Assembly: GCA_963844635.1 (NCBI GenBank)
Contig: CAWJPD010000011.1
Span: 248,001-312,000 of the forward strand
DNA length: 64,000 nt
Origin: JAJPKK01 sp963844635
GTDB taxonomy: Bacteria; Pseudomonadota; Alphaproteobacteria; Rhizobiales; Xanthobacteraceae
Direction: 5' to 3'
The position numbers and the translations under genes are program-made. This document shows, one piece after another, positions 1 through 9,552 of this stretch. The stretch's first letter is position 1, and every line of letters starts with the position of its first letter. Below the pieces are notes generated by a model. It had not been told where the DNA came from, searched no databases, and worked only from the letters and a program-made list of their open reading frames with translations.

Positions 1-252
1 AACCAGGGCGAGGGCCGCGAAATGCAGCACCGCGGTTGGTCGATGGTGCTCAATTGTCGAAAAAAGCCGGGCCTCGTCTCGCACGTCACCTTCGACGAGC
101 GGTCCCCATTTCACGAAGTCGCGATGACCCGTCGATAGATTGTCGTATACGATCGGTTGAAATCCCGCCTCCGCTAGCGCCTTGCAGCAATGACTGCCGA
201 TGTAGCCCGCGCCACCGGTGACAAGCACAACTTTCGCAGCTTTCGCGGGCAT
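1..252 (-). CDS. galE: UDP-glucose 4-epimerase, N-terminal part (runs off window)
   Basis: The first 84 codons of an extended short-chain dehydrogenase/reductase are present on the minus strand; the gene continues beyond base 1. The start ATG is at 252-250. The Rossmann dinucleotide motif TGGAGYIGSH lies at residues 12-21, followed by YDNLSTGH, which is typical of GalE (NAD-dependent interconversion of UDP-glucose and UDP-galactose, cytoplasmic). It borders a block of glycan-modifying genes, so a role in supplying sugar nucleotides for a surface polysaccharide is a reasonable inference. Other NDP-sugar epimerases share this N-terminus, so substrate specificity is not settled. Confidence 0.82.
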   Translation of the reverse strand, partial: MPAKAAKVVLVTGGAGYIGSHCCKALAEAGFQPIVYDNLSTGHRDFVKWGPLVEGDVRDEARLFSTIEHHRPTAVLHFAALALV

Positions 253-507
253 CCCACATCCGTCTTCAAGCGTCTGAGCCAAAGCAAAATCAGCGTCGTG
301 CGATCGCAATGACATGGAGATGTACAATGGCGACATCACATTGAGAACTGTTTGCAGTGACCCAAGGAGTTCCGGCGCCCGTTACGAGAAAATGGAGACA
401 AGCTTCACGGTCGTCTCCCGCGCTGCCGCCGCTTGCATCGCATCCCGATGAAAGACCACCGACTTGGCCCGAGTGGCGCACCGTGCGAAAACCCGACACG
501 CCTCGGC

Positions 508-1537
508 TCATTGCGGCGTAACGATTGCACCGGATGCATATTTTTGCCAGCCGGACGGCAGGTACTCATCCCAATAAGTGGGTTTTAGCACCCATGACAA
601 AAGCTGCGCGTCATTGTGGACAGCCGTCTGATGGAATTGAAAGCCGGCATCGAAGCTTTGATGCGCCAGGTCCTTGGCATGTGCGCGCTGATCTCTCCTG
701 TTTCGATTCCACCACAACCTTAATTTCTCCGCCGCTGTGACGCCCTTGTTTCCAGCGCTTACGGGGAGAATGCCGCCAGCGCGGATTCTGCGTGAAGGAT
801 ACGGAAACACCCTCATAGAAAAACCTTTGTTCAAGATAGTGGAGTGTCAGCCGTTGACGGGAGATTTCGTGTTGAACGCGGATACCGGGATGATAAAGCG
901 CCACCGCTCCCGCTCGGCGCAAACTCATGTTGAGCCCCGTTTCGCCGTCCCCTTGAAATCTTTGCAACGATTTCGGAACGCAATGGGGATGAAAACCCCC
1001 ATGCTCCAAGAGGGCGCCCCTCCGGATCACATAATTCAAACCAAAAATGTAACAGGCCTCTACTCTCTTGATCTCATTGCCTCGATCATTGAGACTCAAA
1101 CAGAGGCAGAACCGCCCCTTGTCGTTCTCATCATAAAAGACTTCCAGCCAATCCGGCGGCTGCGCCTCGAACAATGGGCTGGAGGGACCGCTGGCAAGTG
1201 ACACCGCCGGATCGCGAAACGCGTCCTGGATTGCTAACAGCCATTGACGGTCCAAGCGCACGTCATCGTCGATGAAAGCGCATATTTCCCCTTCGGACTC
1301 GTGGAATCCGCGATGACGGCCCGCCAAAAGCCCGGGCACCGGCTCATAGATATAGCGAATTCTCCGGTTGCGGCCAGCCGCTTGCCGCGCCAATTGTTCG
1401 GCCTCACCGCGTGCGCCATTTTCAATCACCAGAATCTCGTAGTCCTCTGGGTCGCCAGCCAAAGAGCAGATTGATTCGAGCGTCCTTTTCAGTTGTTCGC
1501 CGCGGCCCGCTGTAGGTATGATAATGCTAACACCCAT
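508..1537 (-). pseudogene. Family 2 glycosyltransferase, frameshifted near 765-775
   Basis: Cytoplasmic GT-A glycosyltransferase probably acting on a surface polysaccharide. It begins with the GT2 pattern SIIIPTAGRGEQL, and the metal-binding acidic cluster FIDDDVRLD is at residues 88-96. The ATG at 1537 opens a frame that drifts after the segment YEGVSVSFT into a non-conserved basic tail ending at 611. In the neighbouring frame the protein continues sensibly as RIRAGG..., and ends at 508 with PTYWDEYLPSGWQ, which looks like a native family C-terminus. Removing one C after the codon for T (ACG) restores one frame of about 343 residues. This is either a single-base sequence error or a real pseudogene; other genes of this block are broken too. 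Confidence 0.75.
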
Positions 1538-1772
1538 AGAACCTACTCGGTGCGCTTTTCACGCGTTTACGGAGGATCGCCGCCGCTCGCGCGAAATGGG
1601 GGGGCTGAGGTTCTTAGCACATTCTCCTTCGCCTTGACTTACCTGTCAAAAGGAAGGGCGGTTGACGTGCAGAGCTCACATCACGAACGCATCCAACGTG
1701 CTCGCCGCGCAATCTCCTCTGCTCCAGTTGACTTAAGAAAAACCGTGGTCGAGAAGGTCCCAGCATGACGGC

Positions 1773-2628
1773 ATGAGGGCGAGCTTGCGTCGCATTTCCG
1801 AAGGATGCGTCCCCGGAGCATTTGATATGGTCGAGTCCTCGTCTGCCAAATTGCATCCAGCTGTCGACAACGCGGCGAGCGCGGATGTTCTGGTCCCGCT
1901 GATAATGGATTTGGTCGCGCCGAACAGCGTGGTGGACGTCGGGTGCAATACGGGGGGGTGGCTGGCCCGCTTCAAGCAGGAGGGCATTGAGGACATACGA
2001 GGCCTGGATGGCGAATACGTGCTTTCGGAGGACATGCTCATCGCCCGCGATGAGTTCCTTGCCGTCGATTTCGAACGCGATGGACCGATTGATCTTGGGC
2101 GGCGCTTCGATTTGGCGTTATGCCTGGAGTGCATCGAGCATTTGGATGCCAAATCGGGAAAACGTTTGATAAACTCCCTCTGTGCGCTTTCCGACCAGAT
2201 TGTGTTCTCGGCTGCGATCCCTGGACAACTCGGCGTCGGTCACAAAAACGAACAATATCCGGATTATTGGAAGGGGATATTCGAGCAGCACGATTACACC
2301 ATGTTCGATCCCTTTCGTCCGACGATCTGGGACGATGATCGCGTCGATTTCTGGTATCGCCAGAACATCTTCCTGATGAGTTGCAACCCCGGTCGCTTGC
2401 GGATCCGGCCGCCGAAGTGGAATGGCAAGATATACATAGCGAAAGAGCCTCTTGGAGCTTTATGTCAACGAACTTGGCAGCCGGAATCAGCAGAATCGGT
2501 TACCGAACTCGGTAGCCACTGAGAGCTATCTGAGGGCTGCCGCTAAACGAGCTGGGTTTACACTTGTGCGTCCCTCGCCGACGATCCTTCAACGTCTCGC
2601 ATATCTTTTCACCCGCGTTTGGCCTTAG
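1773..2628 (+). CDS. Class I SAM-dependent methyltransferase, frameshift near 2453
   Basis: SAM-binding motif I (VDVGCNTGG) lies at residues 54-62 of the frame from ATG 1773; an ATG at 1827 is an alternative start. The acidic post-I region (LDGEY) and the segment ALCLECIEHL fit a Methyltransf_23/11 fold. The uninterrupted frame stops at 2522. Dropping one G of the GG in the stretch cttggagctt near 2453 gives a continuation that ends at a TAG at 2626-2628 with a native-looking helical tail (GFTLVRPSPTILQRLAYLF), for about 285 residues. The substrate is unknown. Its position among glycosyltransferase, sulfotransferase and methyltransferase genes suggests decoration of a surface glycan. Confidence 0.72.
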
Positions 2629-2682
2629 CTCGGCGATAACGAAGACAGGGCGACTCCGCCACAACTTGCGTCGCCGGCGCCT

Positions 2683-3511
2683 TCAAACGCGCTCCTCTTC
2701 GTCGTAGCCAGGCTCAATTCTAGGCGTAATAATTTCTATCTCGAACGGCATTTGCCCGTTGAGCACTTTTGATGGAACGAAGCGCTTGCGCGCGCGACGG
2801 AGGAATTGAATTTTGATTCTCCTGGCTTCAGAGAATGAAAAAAACATATCTTTATCGTCTTCCTGCCCTAAATAGTCTTTTATGTTTTTTTGGCGATAAT
2901 TGCCAAGGATCAATGCAGACATTTCCGATCCGTGGCACTTAAAGAAAGTATATCCCACGTTGACGCTTTCAAGATAAATAAAGCTGAGCTTGAGTGCTTT
3001 GTATATCAAGACGCTATCATGAAAGATCATGATCGAATTCGGGTTCATAAGCCGGAACATCCAGATGAAGTTCCCGAAAGCACGCTTCGTCGGTGTGCTC
3101 GCCGTCAATTAAAGATAGATCGAACGAAGCTCCATTGTCGATTTTAATTGCGTTAATCGACCGGTCAAAGGTCTTCATCTTTTGCGTATCTATGCCACTT
3201 TGATGCAGTTCATCCAACATCATCTGGGTGGTAATGCCCCTGTAATCGTAGCTGATCCCGCGCTCGTCCGGTTGGACGCGCTCCCGATCGTCGATCGAAA
3301 TCACCGCTTCACATGCCGGGTCCATTAAGAACGGCGTAAGGCTCCCGCCTCGATACGATCCTATTTCCGCGTATCTGTAAGCACCGACCTGGCGGACGAG
3401 GCGCATTGCACCTAGTAGGAAGAGCTTATCCGAAGCTGAGGTTTGAGAATGTATCGGAAAGAAGTGCTTGAGATCGGCCTCCGTATGAGCAACGTCAAAG
3501 CGAGTGGGCAT
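2683..3511 (-). pseudogene. SAM-dependent methyltransferase (Methyltransf_24-like), frameshift near 3075
   Basis: The start chosen is ATG 3511, preceded by a good ribosome site (gagaggaag); an upstream in-frame ATG at 3637 lacks one. Motif I reads YAEIGSYRGGSL at residues 47-58, and SLIDGEHTDEACF is the acidic motif typical of this family. The frame then leaves the conserved path. Removing one A at about 3075 changes ...CFRELHL to ...CFRDFIWMFRLMNPN, followed by IMIFHDS and a normal C-terminus ending at 2683. The stretch 2683-3000 is clearly more AT-rich than the rest of the window, consistent with foreign origin. Glycan modification is an inference from neighbours only. Confidence 0.7.
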
Positions 3512-3753
3512 GATTTGTCTTCCTCTCGTCGGGCGCCGAAGTTGGTTGACAGCGTCCATGAGTCCGTTCACCTCGCTTTCGACAGAGGCACAAAAGGGAA
3601 CCGCTGGCAAGGTGCGGCGTCTATTGACGTCGTCCAACCCCGCGTGGCCTTGCTAAAGGACGCGTCGGCTTTACTCTCAATCGCGCCGCGTCCTTCACCG
3701 CTCAGGGGCGATAACGATTGCGAGACGTGTTCGTCGGGGGATAGAGAGGGGAC

Positions 3754-4509
3754 ATGGACATGATCGCATCCACCGCGCGCGATCTCATCGCCGTTGCGGC
3801 ATTTCCAAAGTCGGGGGTGACCTATCTGAGCTCGATGCTTTTCTACTCACTTTTCCCTGGGACCGAACCAGCATTGATCGAGAAACAGTGCATCGTAGAC
3901 GTTCACGCCCATCCCTTGGCCGGGGCGCGCGAGGCGTTCGGCAAACGCTTCATCAAAACTCATTTTTTGTTCGGCACAAAGCCGGACTTGGATGCCGGAA
4001 CAGAGAAGGCGATCTACCTTGTTCGTGATCCGATCGACGTCGCAAATTCGGCCTACGACTTTCTGCGCCTTGTCTCTCCCAACGCCTCGGTCAAGTACGG
4101 CGATTTCATCGATCATTGGATCGAAACAGGTGGCGCGCATTTCGAATTTGCAGGCACTTGGAAAGAGCACGTCGCTTCGTGGATGTATCAGCGTACTGTG
4201 CCGGTTCTGACGGTCACTTACACCGATCTCGTCGATCGACCCTCTGAACAGCTCAATCGCATTTTTGTGTTTCTAGACATCTCTCCGGCGCCAAAGGACG
4301 TCGAGCGTGCGTTGAAATACAGTTCGATGGAAGCGATGCGGTCACGCGAAGAAGATGAATTTAGCAATAGGAGGGAGGGCATCTTTTATTCTAAAAGCGT
4401 GGAAGAAGGCATGAGCAAGGGAGCGCGGTTCATTAACAAGGGATATCGAAATTCCTATGACGCTCTCGATGCGGACCAGAAGGCCCGAGTTCAACGCGCA
4501 ATTCGGTGA
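3754..4509 (+). CDS. Sulfotransferase-domain protein
   Basis: A 251-residue cytosolic sulfotransferase (PF00685-like) that would transfer sulfate from PAPS. The 5'-phosphosulfate loop is FPKSGVTYL at residues 17-25, and the 3'-phosphate-binding element is VRDPIDVANSAY at 90-101, with the conserved Arg and Ser. ATG 3754 follows a strong ribosome site (gagagggg). The frame closes at 4509 just after QRAIR. One frame over, the sequence gives FGDFSTFPGR and a stop at 4532-4534, which resembles the expected family tail, so the very end may be shifted. Context suggests sulfation of a sugar in an extracellular glycan; lipo-oligosaccharide or capsule are both possible. Confidence 0.82.
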   Translation: MDMIASTARDLIAVAAFPKSGVTYLSSMLFYSLFPGTEPALIEKQCIVDVHAHPLAGAREAFGKRFIKTHFLFGTKPDLDAGTEKAIYLVRDPIDVANSAYDFLRLVSPNASVKYGDFIDHWIETGGAHFEFAGTWKEHVASWMYQRTVPVLTVTYTDLVDRPSEQLNRIFVFLDISPAPKDVERALKYSSMEAMRSREEDEFSNRREGIFYSKSVEEGMSKGARFINKGYRNSYDALDADQKARVQRAIR

Positions 4510-4551
4510 TTTCTCCACCTTTCCGGGCCGCTGAGGGCGCGCGTCCAGCTC

Positions 4552-5425
4552 ATGCCAAGTATCTTTCAACTCGAGTTCTGGCGGGGAGTAACGGTCAGAT
4601 ATCTTCGCAACTTCCGCGGCATTCGACGTTGGCTGCGGGCGAAGAGGGACCTCAACTCCGCTTCTTTGAGTTGAGCGGGCGCGGGTTACGGACCCTACCC
4701 TTCTTATCAAGCCGCTCTAAAGGACTGTGCCGATAGGCCTACGAGCTCAGATGTTCTTGATTCCGATATTCTTGATTTTTTTTACTCGAACCAGAAAGCA
4801 TTTTTTCACAATGTCGGACCCTTCCCGGAATGTCCCTGGTATATGACGGCCGGGATTTTTGCCGCTCTGCCTCTCGCCTTCAAGGGCGCGCCACTTCGTG
4901 TCCTTGACTTTGGAGGATCGGTCGGCAACCATTTCTTGCTGACAGTCAAGACTTATCCTTCTGCGCTTGTCGGAAAGTGGGCAGTAGTTGAGACAGCGGA
5001 GATGGTGGCGCGAGCGTCTGAGCTGGCTAGCGATAGGCTGAAATTCTTCTCCGACGTTGAGGAAGCGGCTTTCTGGCTCGGCCCAGTAGACTTACTTACA
5101 TCCAGCGGTGCCATCCAGTACACGCGAGATCCGTTCGCCTACTTGAGCAAGCTTCTGGACAGGCGAGCACCCGTGTTCGCGCTTCATCGATGTGCGCTTT
5201 CCTTGATCGACGAAACCTTTGTGACTATTCAGCGAACAAGGTTGCGGGACAGCTGCCGCGGACCGCTACCTAATGGGTTCGTCGATCGCGAAGTTTCGGT
5301 ACCCGATCACGTTCATGAGCGAGAAAGCGCTTCTTACTCGCATGTCTGAGCGATACCGGCAAGAATCTTCGTATCATCGGCGAAGGCGAAGTTTTGCACT
5401 GCGGTCGACCCACCAGGAGTGGTGA
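4552..5425 (+). pseudogene. TIGR04325-type methyltransferase, in-frame TGA and probable C-terminal frameshift
   Basis: In the frame of ATG 4552 the protein starts MPSIFQLEFWRG and reads to a TGA at 4672-4674. It then continues in the same frame with GYGPYPSYQAALKDC, SDILDFFYSNQ, and the SAM motif RVLDFGGSVGNH (around 4882-4930), WAVVET and SSGAIQYTRDP. This order matches the TIGR04325 putative methyltransferase family (surface glycan clusters). From about 5235 the frame that stops at 5349 looks unlike the family. A second frame (YPITFMSEKALLTRM) runs to TGA 5423-5425 and may be the native tail; I am unsure of that part. With at least one clean nonsense codon, this gene is likely inactive or misread. 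Confidence 0.62.
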
Positions 5426-5531
5426 CGCGCTGATCTGGCACGACCCTCGACCCTGAAATCCGTGCCCACTCAGACGCGGCGGTCAGGCCAACGCCGTTGC
5501 CTGGCACTGGCCGGACCCACCCCATCGCTCC

Positions 5532-6791
5532 TCAGGCGCGGCGCACCATTGCGGGCGTCAGATGCTTCACCGAAGGCGCGCCGACTTGCTGCATGATCGC
5601 GAACAACTCGGTGCGCAGCAGTTCGAGCGCACGCTCGACGCCGGGCTGGCCGAAGGCGCCGAGGCCCCAGATATACGGTCGCCCGACACCGACTGCGGTC
5701 GCGCCCATGCACAGCGCCTTGCAAATGTCGGTGCCGCGACGGAAGCCGGAATCGACCAGCACCGGGATGCGGCCGTTCACCGCCTCGATGATTTCCGGCA
5801 GTGCATCGATGGTGCCGCGGCCGGAATCCTCGCTGCGCGCGCCGTGGTTCGAGACGATAATGGCGTCATAGCCGTTGTCGGCCGCCAGCTTGGCGTCTTC
5901 CCAGGCCAGCAGGCCCTTGACGATGACCTTCATCTTGGTCGCATCGCGAATGCGCTTGAGATAATCCCACGTCATCGCCGATGACTGGATGTTGCGCAGG
6001 CCCGATAGATCGACGCCGCGATACATCGGCTTGCTGCCCGCGTCGGCGGCAAGGCTCGAGCGGTCGTGGCAGGCTTGGCAGTCGCGCAAGTCTGCCTTCT
6101 GCATCCGGAACAAGGTTTCCTGGTTGCGGCCGCCCGAGCGGTCCACGGTCACGGCAAGGCCGGTGCAGCCGGCATTTTCGGCGCGCCGCACATGGTCGAG
6201 CGCGACCTCGAGCTTGTTGGTGGCATAGAGCTGCATCCAGATCGGGGCGCCGCGCGCTTTCGCCACGTCCTCGACATCGGTCGAGGTCTGCGTCGACAGG
6301 ATCATCAGGTGATCGCCGCCCTTCGCCGCGCGGGCGACGCCGAGTTCCCCGTCGGGATGGTAGCCGAGGTGTCCGCCTACCGGGCACAGCATAATCGGCG
6401 AGGAATATCTCGTGCCGAGAATGTTGGTGCTCATGTCGACCTTGCTGACATCGACGAGACGCCGCGGCCGCAACTGGAATTTGAGAAATGCCTCGCGATT
6501 GGCGCGCAAGGTCACCTCGTCGTCGATCCCGGAGGCCATGTAGCCGAAATGCGCCGGCGGCACGTTCTGGCGCATCACCGGTTCGAAATCGAACACATTG
6601 ATCGCTTCTTTCGGACTTTTGATCAGGTTGTTGGCATCGAGCGGCGCCCAGATCATCGGGTCGGGCAGCTTGGATTTGGGCAACAGCGTCTCGGCAAAGG
6701 CGAGCGCATCGGTGTAGGTCAGCGCCGTGCTTGCGGCGATGAACTGTAAAAATTTACGGCGGCTTGCGGCCTGATCGATCTGGTTCGGCAT
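5532..6791 (-). CDS. Tat-exported FMN-dependent alpha-hydroxy-acid oxidase with CxxCH motif
   Basis: A 419-residue member of the L-lactate dehydrogenase / glycolate oxidase family (FMN TIM barrel oxidising L-alpha-hydroxy acids to 2-oxo acids). Two additions are unusual. The N-terminus carries a twin-arginine signal (SRRKFLQF, residues 10-17) followed by a short hydrophobic stretch, implying folded export to the periplasm. A CQACH motif at residues 238-242 has the c-type heme attachment pattern; it sits where this family usually has a variable loop. The catalytic SNHGAR motif (His316, Arg319), TIDALPEI and the phosphate-binding DSGFRRGTD are all intact. The gene stands alone. Whether heme is actually bound cannot be decided from sequence. 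Confidence 0.85.
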   Translation of the reverse strand: MPNQIDQAASRRKFLQFIAASTALTYTDALAFAETLLPKSKLPDPMIWAPLDANNLIKSPKEAINVFDFEPVMRQNVPPAHFGYMASGIDDEVTLRANREAFLKFQLRPRRLVDVSKVDMSTNILGTRYSSPIMLCPVGGHLGYHPDGELGVARAAKGGDHLMILSTQTSTDVEDVAKARGAPIWMQLYATNKLEVALDHVRRAENAGCTGLAVTVDRSGGRNQETLFRMQKADLRDCQACHDRSSLAADAGSKPMYRGVDLSGLRNIQSSAMTWDYLKRIRDATKMKVIVKGLLAWEDAKLAADNGYDAIIVSNHGARSEDSGRGTIDALPEIIEAVNGRIPVLVDSGFRRGTDICKALCMGATAVGVGRPYIWGLGAFGQPGVERALELLRTELFAIMQQVGAPSVKHLTPAMVRRA

Positions 6792-6903
6792 TCATCCCTC
6801 CATGTCCGGGCCGTTTTCGGCTCCGGGCGCGTGCGCATCCTATACGCCGGCGCGGGCGGGGAAAACCGGGCACCGTCGGGCAATGTCGTCACAGTGGAGA
6901 GGA

Positions 6904-8136
6904 TCAGTCCGTCATCGCCATTGCGCGCAAGGCGATGCGCTCGCGCGCCGAGAGCTTTTCGGTCGCACTCTTGAGCTGGCCGCAGGCGGCGAGGATGTCG
7001 CGCCCCCGAGGGGTGCGCACCGGCGCTGAATAGCCGGCACGGAAGACGACTTCCGAAAACTTTTCGATGCGGTCCCAGTCCGAGCACGCATAGGCGGTGC
7101 CCGGCCACGGATTGAACGGGATCAGGTTGATTTTCGCCGGAATGCCCTTGAGCAGGCGCACCAGCGCCTTGGCGTCGGCCAGAGAATCGTTCACGTCGGC
7201 AAGCATCACATATTCGAACGTGATGCGCCGCGCATTGCTCAAGCCCGGATAGTCGCGGCACGCTGCCAGCAATTCTTCGATCGGATATTTGCGGTTGAGC
7301 GGCACCAACCCATCGCGCAAGTCGTTGTTGGCGGCATGCAGCGACACTGCCAACATCACGCCGATTTCCGCGCCGGTGCGTGCAATGTTCGGCACCACGC
7401 CCGAAGTCGAGACCGTGATCTTGCGTTTGGAGATCGCGATGCCCTCATTGTCGGCGACGACCAGCAGGGCATCACGAACCGCCTCGAAATTGTAGAGCGG
7501 CTCGCCCATGCCCATCATCACGATATTGGTGATCAGGCGTGCGCCTTCTTTTTGTTCCGCGGCCTTGTCCAAAGCCGCCGGCCAGTCGCCGAGCCGATCG
7601 CGCGCCACCATGACCTGGCCGACGATCTCCTCGGCGGTCAGATTGCGGACCAGTCGTTGGGTACCGGTGTGGCAGAAGGTGCAGTTAAGCGTGCAGCCAA
7701 CCTGGCTGGAAATGCACAGCGTGCCGCGCCCGGTTTCCGGGATGTAGACGCATTCCACCTCGTGGGGCGGGCCGCCCGAAGTTTCGCCAGGCAAGCACAG
7801 CAGCCATTTTCGCGTACCGTCGACCGAAATCTGCTCGGCTGCAACCTCCGGTCGAGCTAGCGTGAAGCAGGATTCGAGCTCTGCGCGCAGCCCCTTGGAA
7901 AGGCTCGTCATTGCCGCAAAGCTTTGCGCGCCGCGAACATATATCCAATGCCACAGCTGCCGGGCCCGCATCGCCCGCTGCGCGGGCGGTACCTCGGTCT
8001 TGCCGAGCGCGGCCATCAAGGCCGACCGCGACAAGCCGACGAGCGTCGGCTTCGCCGGAGGCGTCCAGCCATCAAGCGGAAGCTTCTCGGCGAAGCCGGG
8101 AATGTCAGCGGTGACGTCCACCTGTGCCATCTGCAT
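6904..8136 (-). CDS. rlmN: Dual-specificity 23S rRNA / tRNA adenine-C2 methyltransferase
   Basis: Radical-SAM enzyme methylating A2503 of 23S rRNA and A37 of some tRNAs. The 4Fe-4S / SAM motif CTLNCTFC is present, with the flanking SSQVGC and the downstream MGMGEPL and SLHAAN motifs. Near the C-terminus is the PVRTPRGRDILAACGQL signature containing the second catalytic cysteine. The open frame extends to 8283, but the first 49 residues look unrelated to the family; the ATG at 8136 (or 8130) gives about 410 residues, the usual length. It lies upstream, on the same strand, of no obvious partner; the IalB-family gene precedes it. Confidence 0.93.
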   Translation of the reverse strand: MQMAQVDVTADIPGFAEKLPLDGWTPPAKPTLVGLSRSALMAALGKTEVPPAQRAMRARQLWHWIYVRGAQSFAAMTSLSKGLRAELESCFTLARPEVAAEQISVDGTRKWLLCLPGETSGGPPHEVECVYIPETGRGTLCISSQVGCTLNCTFCHTGTQRLVRNLTAEEIVGQVMVARDRLGDWPAALDKAAEQKEGARLITNIVMMGMGEPLYNFEAVRDALLVVADNEGIAISKRKITVSTSGVVPNIARTGAEIGVMLAVSLHAANNDLRDGLVPLNRKYPIEELLAACRDYPGLSNARRITFEYVMLADVNDSLADAKALVRLLKGIPAKINLIPFNPWPGTAYACSDWDRIEKFSEVVFRAGYSAPVRTPRGRDILAACGQLKSATEKLSARERIALRAMAMTD

Positions 8137-8336
8137 TGCATCGGCGGCCGGCGCACGGACGGCCGCACCGAACCGATCGACAGAAAGTAGGATCAGGGCG
8201 TGCGAAATGCCACGGCAGGCTCGCCGGGGCGACGCGCGAAGCTGCCCGCCACCAAGACGAGGCCCCATCGACCAAACCTGCACGATCAGCCGTCGTCAAA
8301 GGAATTATCGCGAAGTCGTCAGCCGCGCAACTCGCC

Positions 8337-8903
8337 TCATCGGCACTCCTGACCGACGCGATCGAGCGCCTGCGGCAATCCTTTGAGCGAATACACATCC
8401 GCGCTCGAGGTGCCTTTCGCCGAAGTTCCCTTGACCGTGAGATCCTGTCCCTTGCGCATCGCATCGACGAGGCGCGACTCCTCGGCGGCATTCTTTATCC
8501 AGGCACCATCAGCCTGGGTATACATGGCGTAGCTCGCCCCGGAAATTTCGATATTGGCGTCGGCATTGGGCTTGAGGCCATAGCCGAAGATCACGGACAC
8601 CTCGTCCTTCACGCGCTCGGACGGCCGCGACGCCACAAAGAAATAGGCCGGATCGCGCGGCCGGTTAGGCGGCGTGGTCTTTGAGTTCGCCGGCTTGGCG
8701 AGGACGAAACAAACCTTCTTCCCCCCAGGGGCCGCCGTATAGGCGCCCCACTCGCCGAACTGACCAAGCAGGGTTGGTTGCGCGGTTACCGCCGCAGGCT
8801 TCGCCTGCTGGGCGATGGCCTCCATCCCGCCGCTTGACCAAGCCGCCAGCGCGACTGCCAATGCAAGCCGGAGGCGAAGGGTCAGGGTTGCATCGTAGAG
8901 CAT
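8337..8903 (-). CDS. Invasion-associated locus B (IalB) family secreted protein
   Basis: A 188-residue protein with an N-terminal hydrophobic signal segment (LRLALAVALAAW, cleaved probably after the Ala-Gln region near residue 31). The IalB-type core follows: FGEWGAYTA, KKVCFVLAKP, then YFFVASRPSER and EVSVIFGYG. Single cysteines near both ends of the mature domain (VCF and QECR) could pair. The family is periplasmic and widespread in Rhizobiales; no biochemical role is firmly known. It lies 53 bases upstream of the open frame containing rlmN, on the same strand. Confidence 0.8.
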   Translation of the reverse strand: MLYDATLTLRLRLALAVALAAWSSGGMEAIAQQAKPAAVTAQPTLLGQFGEWGAYTAAPGGKKVCFVLAKPANSKTTPPNRPRDPAYFFVASRPSERVKDEVSVIFGYGLKPNADANIEISGASYAMYTQADGAWIKNAAEESRLVDAMRKGQDLTVKGTSAKGTSSADVYSLKGLPQALDRVGQECR

Positions 8904-9039
8904 GAGCAGAACACCCGATTTGGTTGGCAGCCAATGCGGAGCACCGACAGATTAAATAATCGCGTTTATGCCGCAAAGTGGCAATTCCAGGGCAACACGG
9001 GAACACATTGCCGCGGTTCTTTTCCCCGGCGCTGCCCGT

Positions 9040-9489
9040 CTACGACATGGCACCTGCCGTACCGTGACTTTCCGTCTCCGTGGCTGTGGCGCTTTCAGCA
9101 TCGCGGGCGAGTCCGCGCCTGAACCGCGCCAGCACGTCTTTTGCCGCCTCGCGGTGCTGCGGGCGGATGTGAGTGGCGACCAGCCGGATCGCGGTCGCCA
9201 GCACCGCGGCATCGTCGGTAAAGCCAACCAGCGGCAGCAGGTCGGGGATTGCGTCGAAAGGCAGCACGAAATAGGCGATCGCACCGAGTAGGGCTGCCTG
9301 GACGTGCCGGGGCGTGTTGCGATCGAAGGCGCAGAAATACGCGGCGACGAGGTCTTCCGCAAACGGCAGGTTCGCTGCGAACCGGCGGAATTTCGGCCAG
9401 AAATCGCGCTGCAATCGAGCCTTGTCCCGCTCGGTGCGGTCGTTCTCGCCGAGCTCGGCGCCCGCGGGTGCGAAAGTGGGGCCGATCAT
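9040..9489 (-). CDS. DUF1232 / YkvA-family small membrane protein
   Basis: A 149-residue protein whose core is the DUF1232 segment: a helix around LLGAIAYFVLPFDAIPD, then LLPLVGFTDDAAVL, which is characteristic of this family. One or two membrane-associated helices are likely. The last ~20 residues are polar and poorly conserved. Function is unknown. It is followed on the same strand by the pterin dehydratase gene upstream (64 bases between 9489 and 9553), so both could share a transcript. Confidence 0.8.
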   Translation of the reverse strand: MIGPTFAPAGAELGENDRTERDKARLQRDFWPKFRRFAANLPFAEDLVAAYFCAFDRNTPRHVQAALLGAIAYFVLPFDAIPDLLPLVGFTDDAAVLATAIRLVATHIRPQHREAAKDVLARFRRGLARDAESATATETESHGTAGAMS

Positions 9490-9552
9490 TTCTTCTCTCC
9501 GTTGTTTTGCGTCAGATAGTGGGAACCACGAAGCCCTTCGGCAAGGTCTTGG

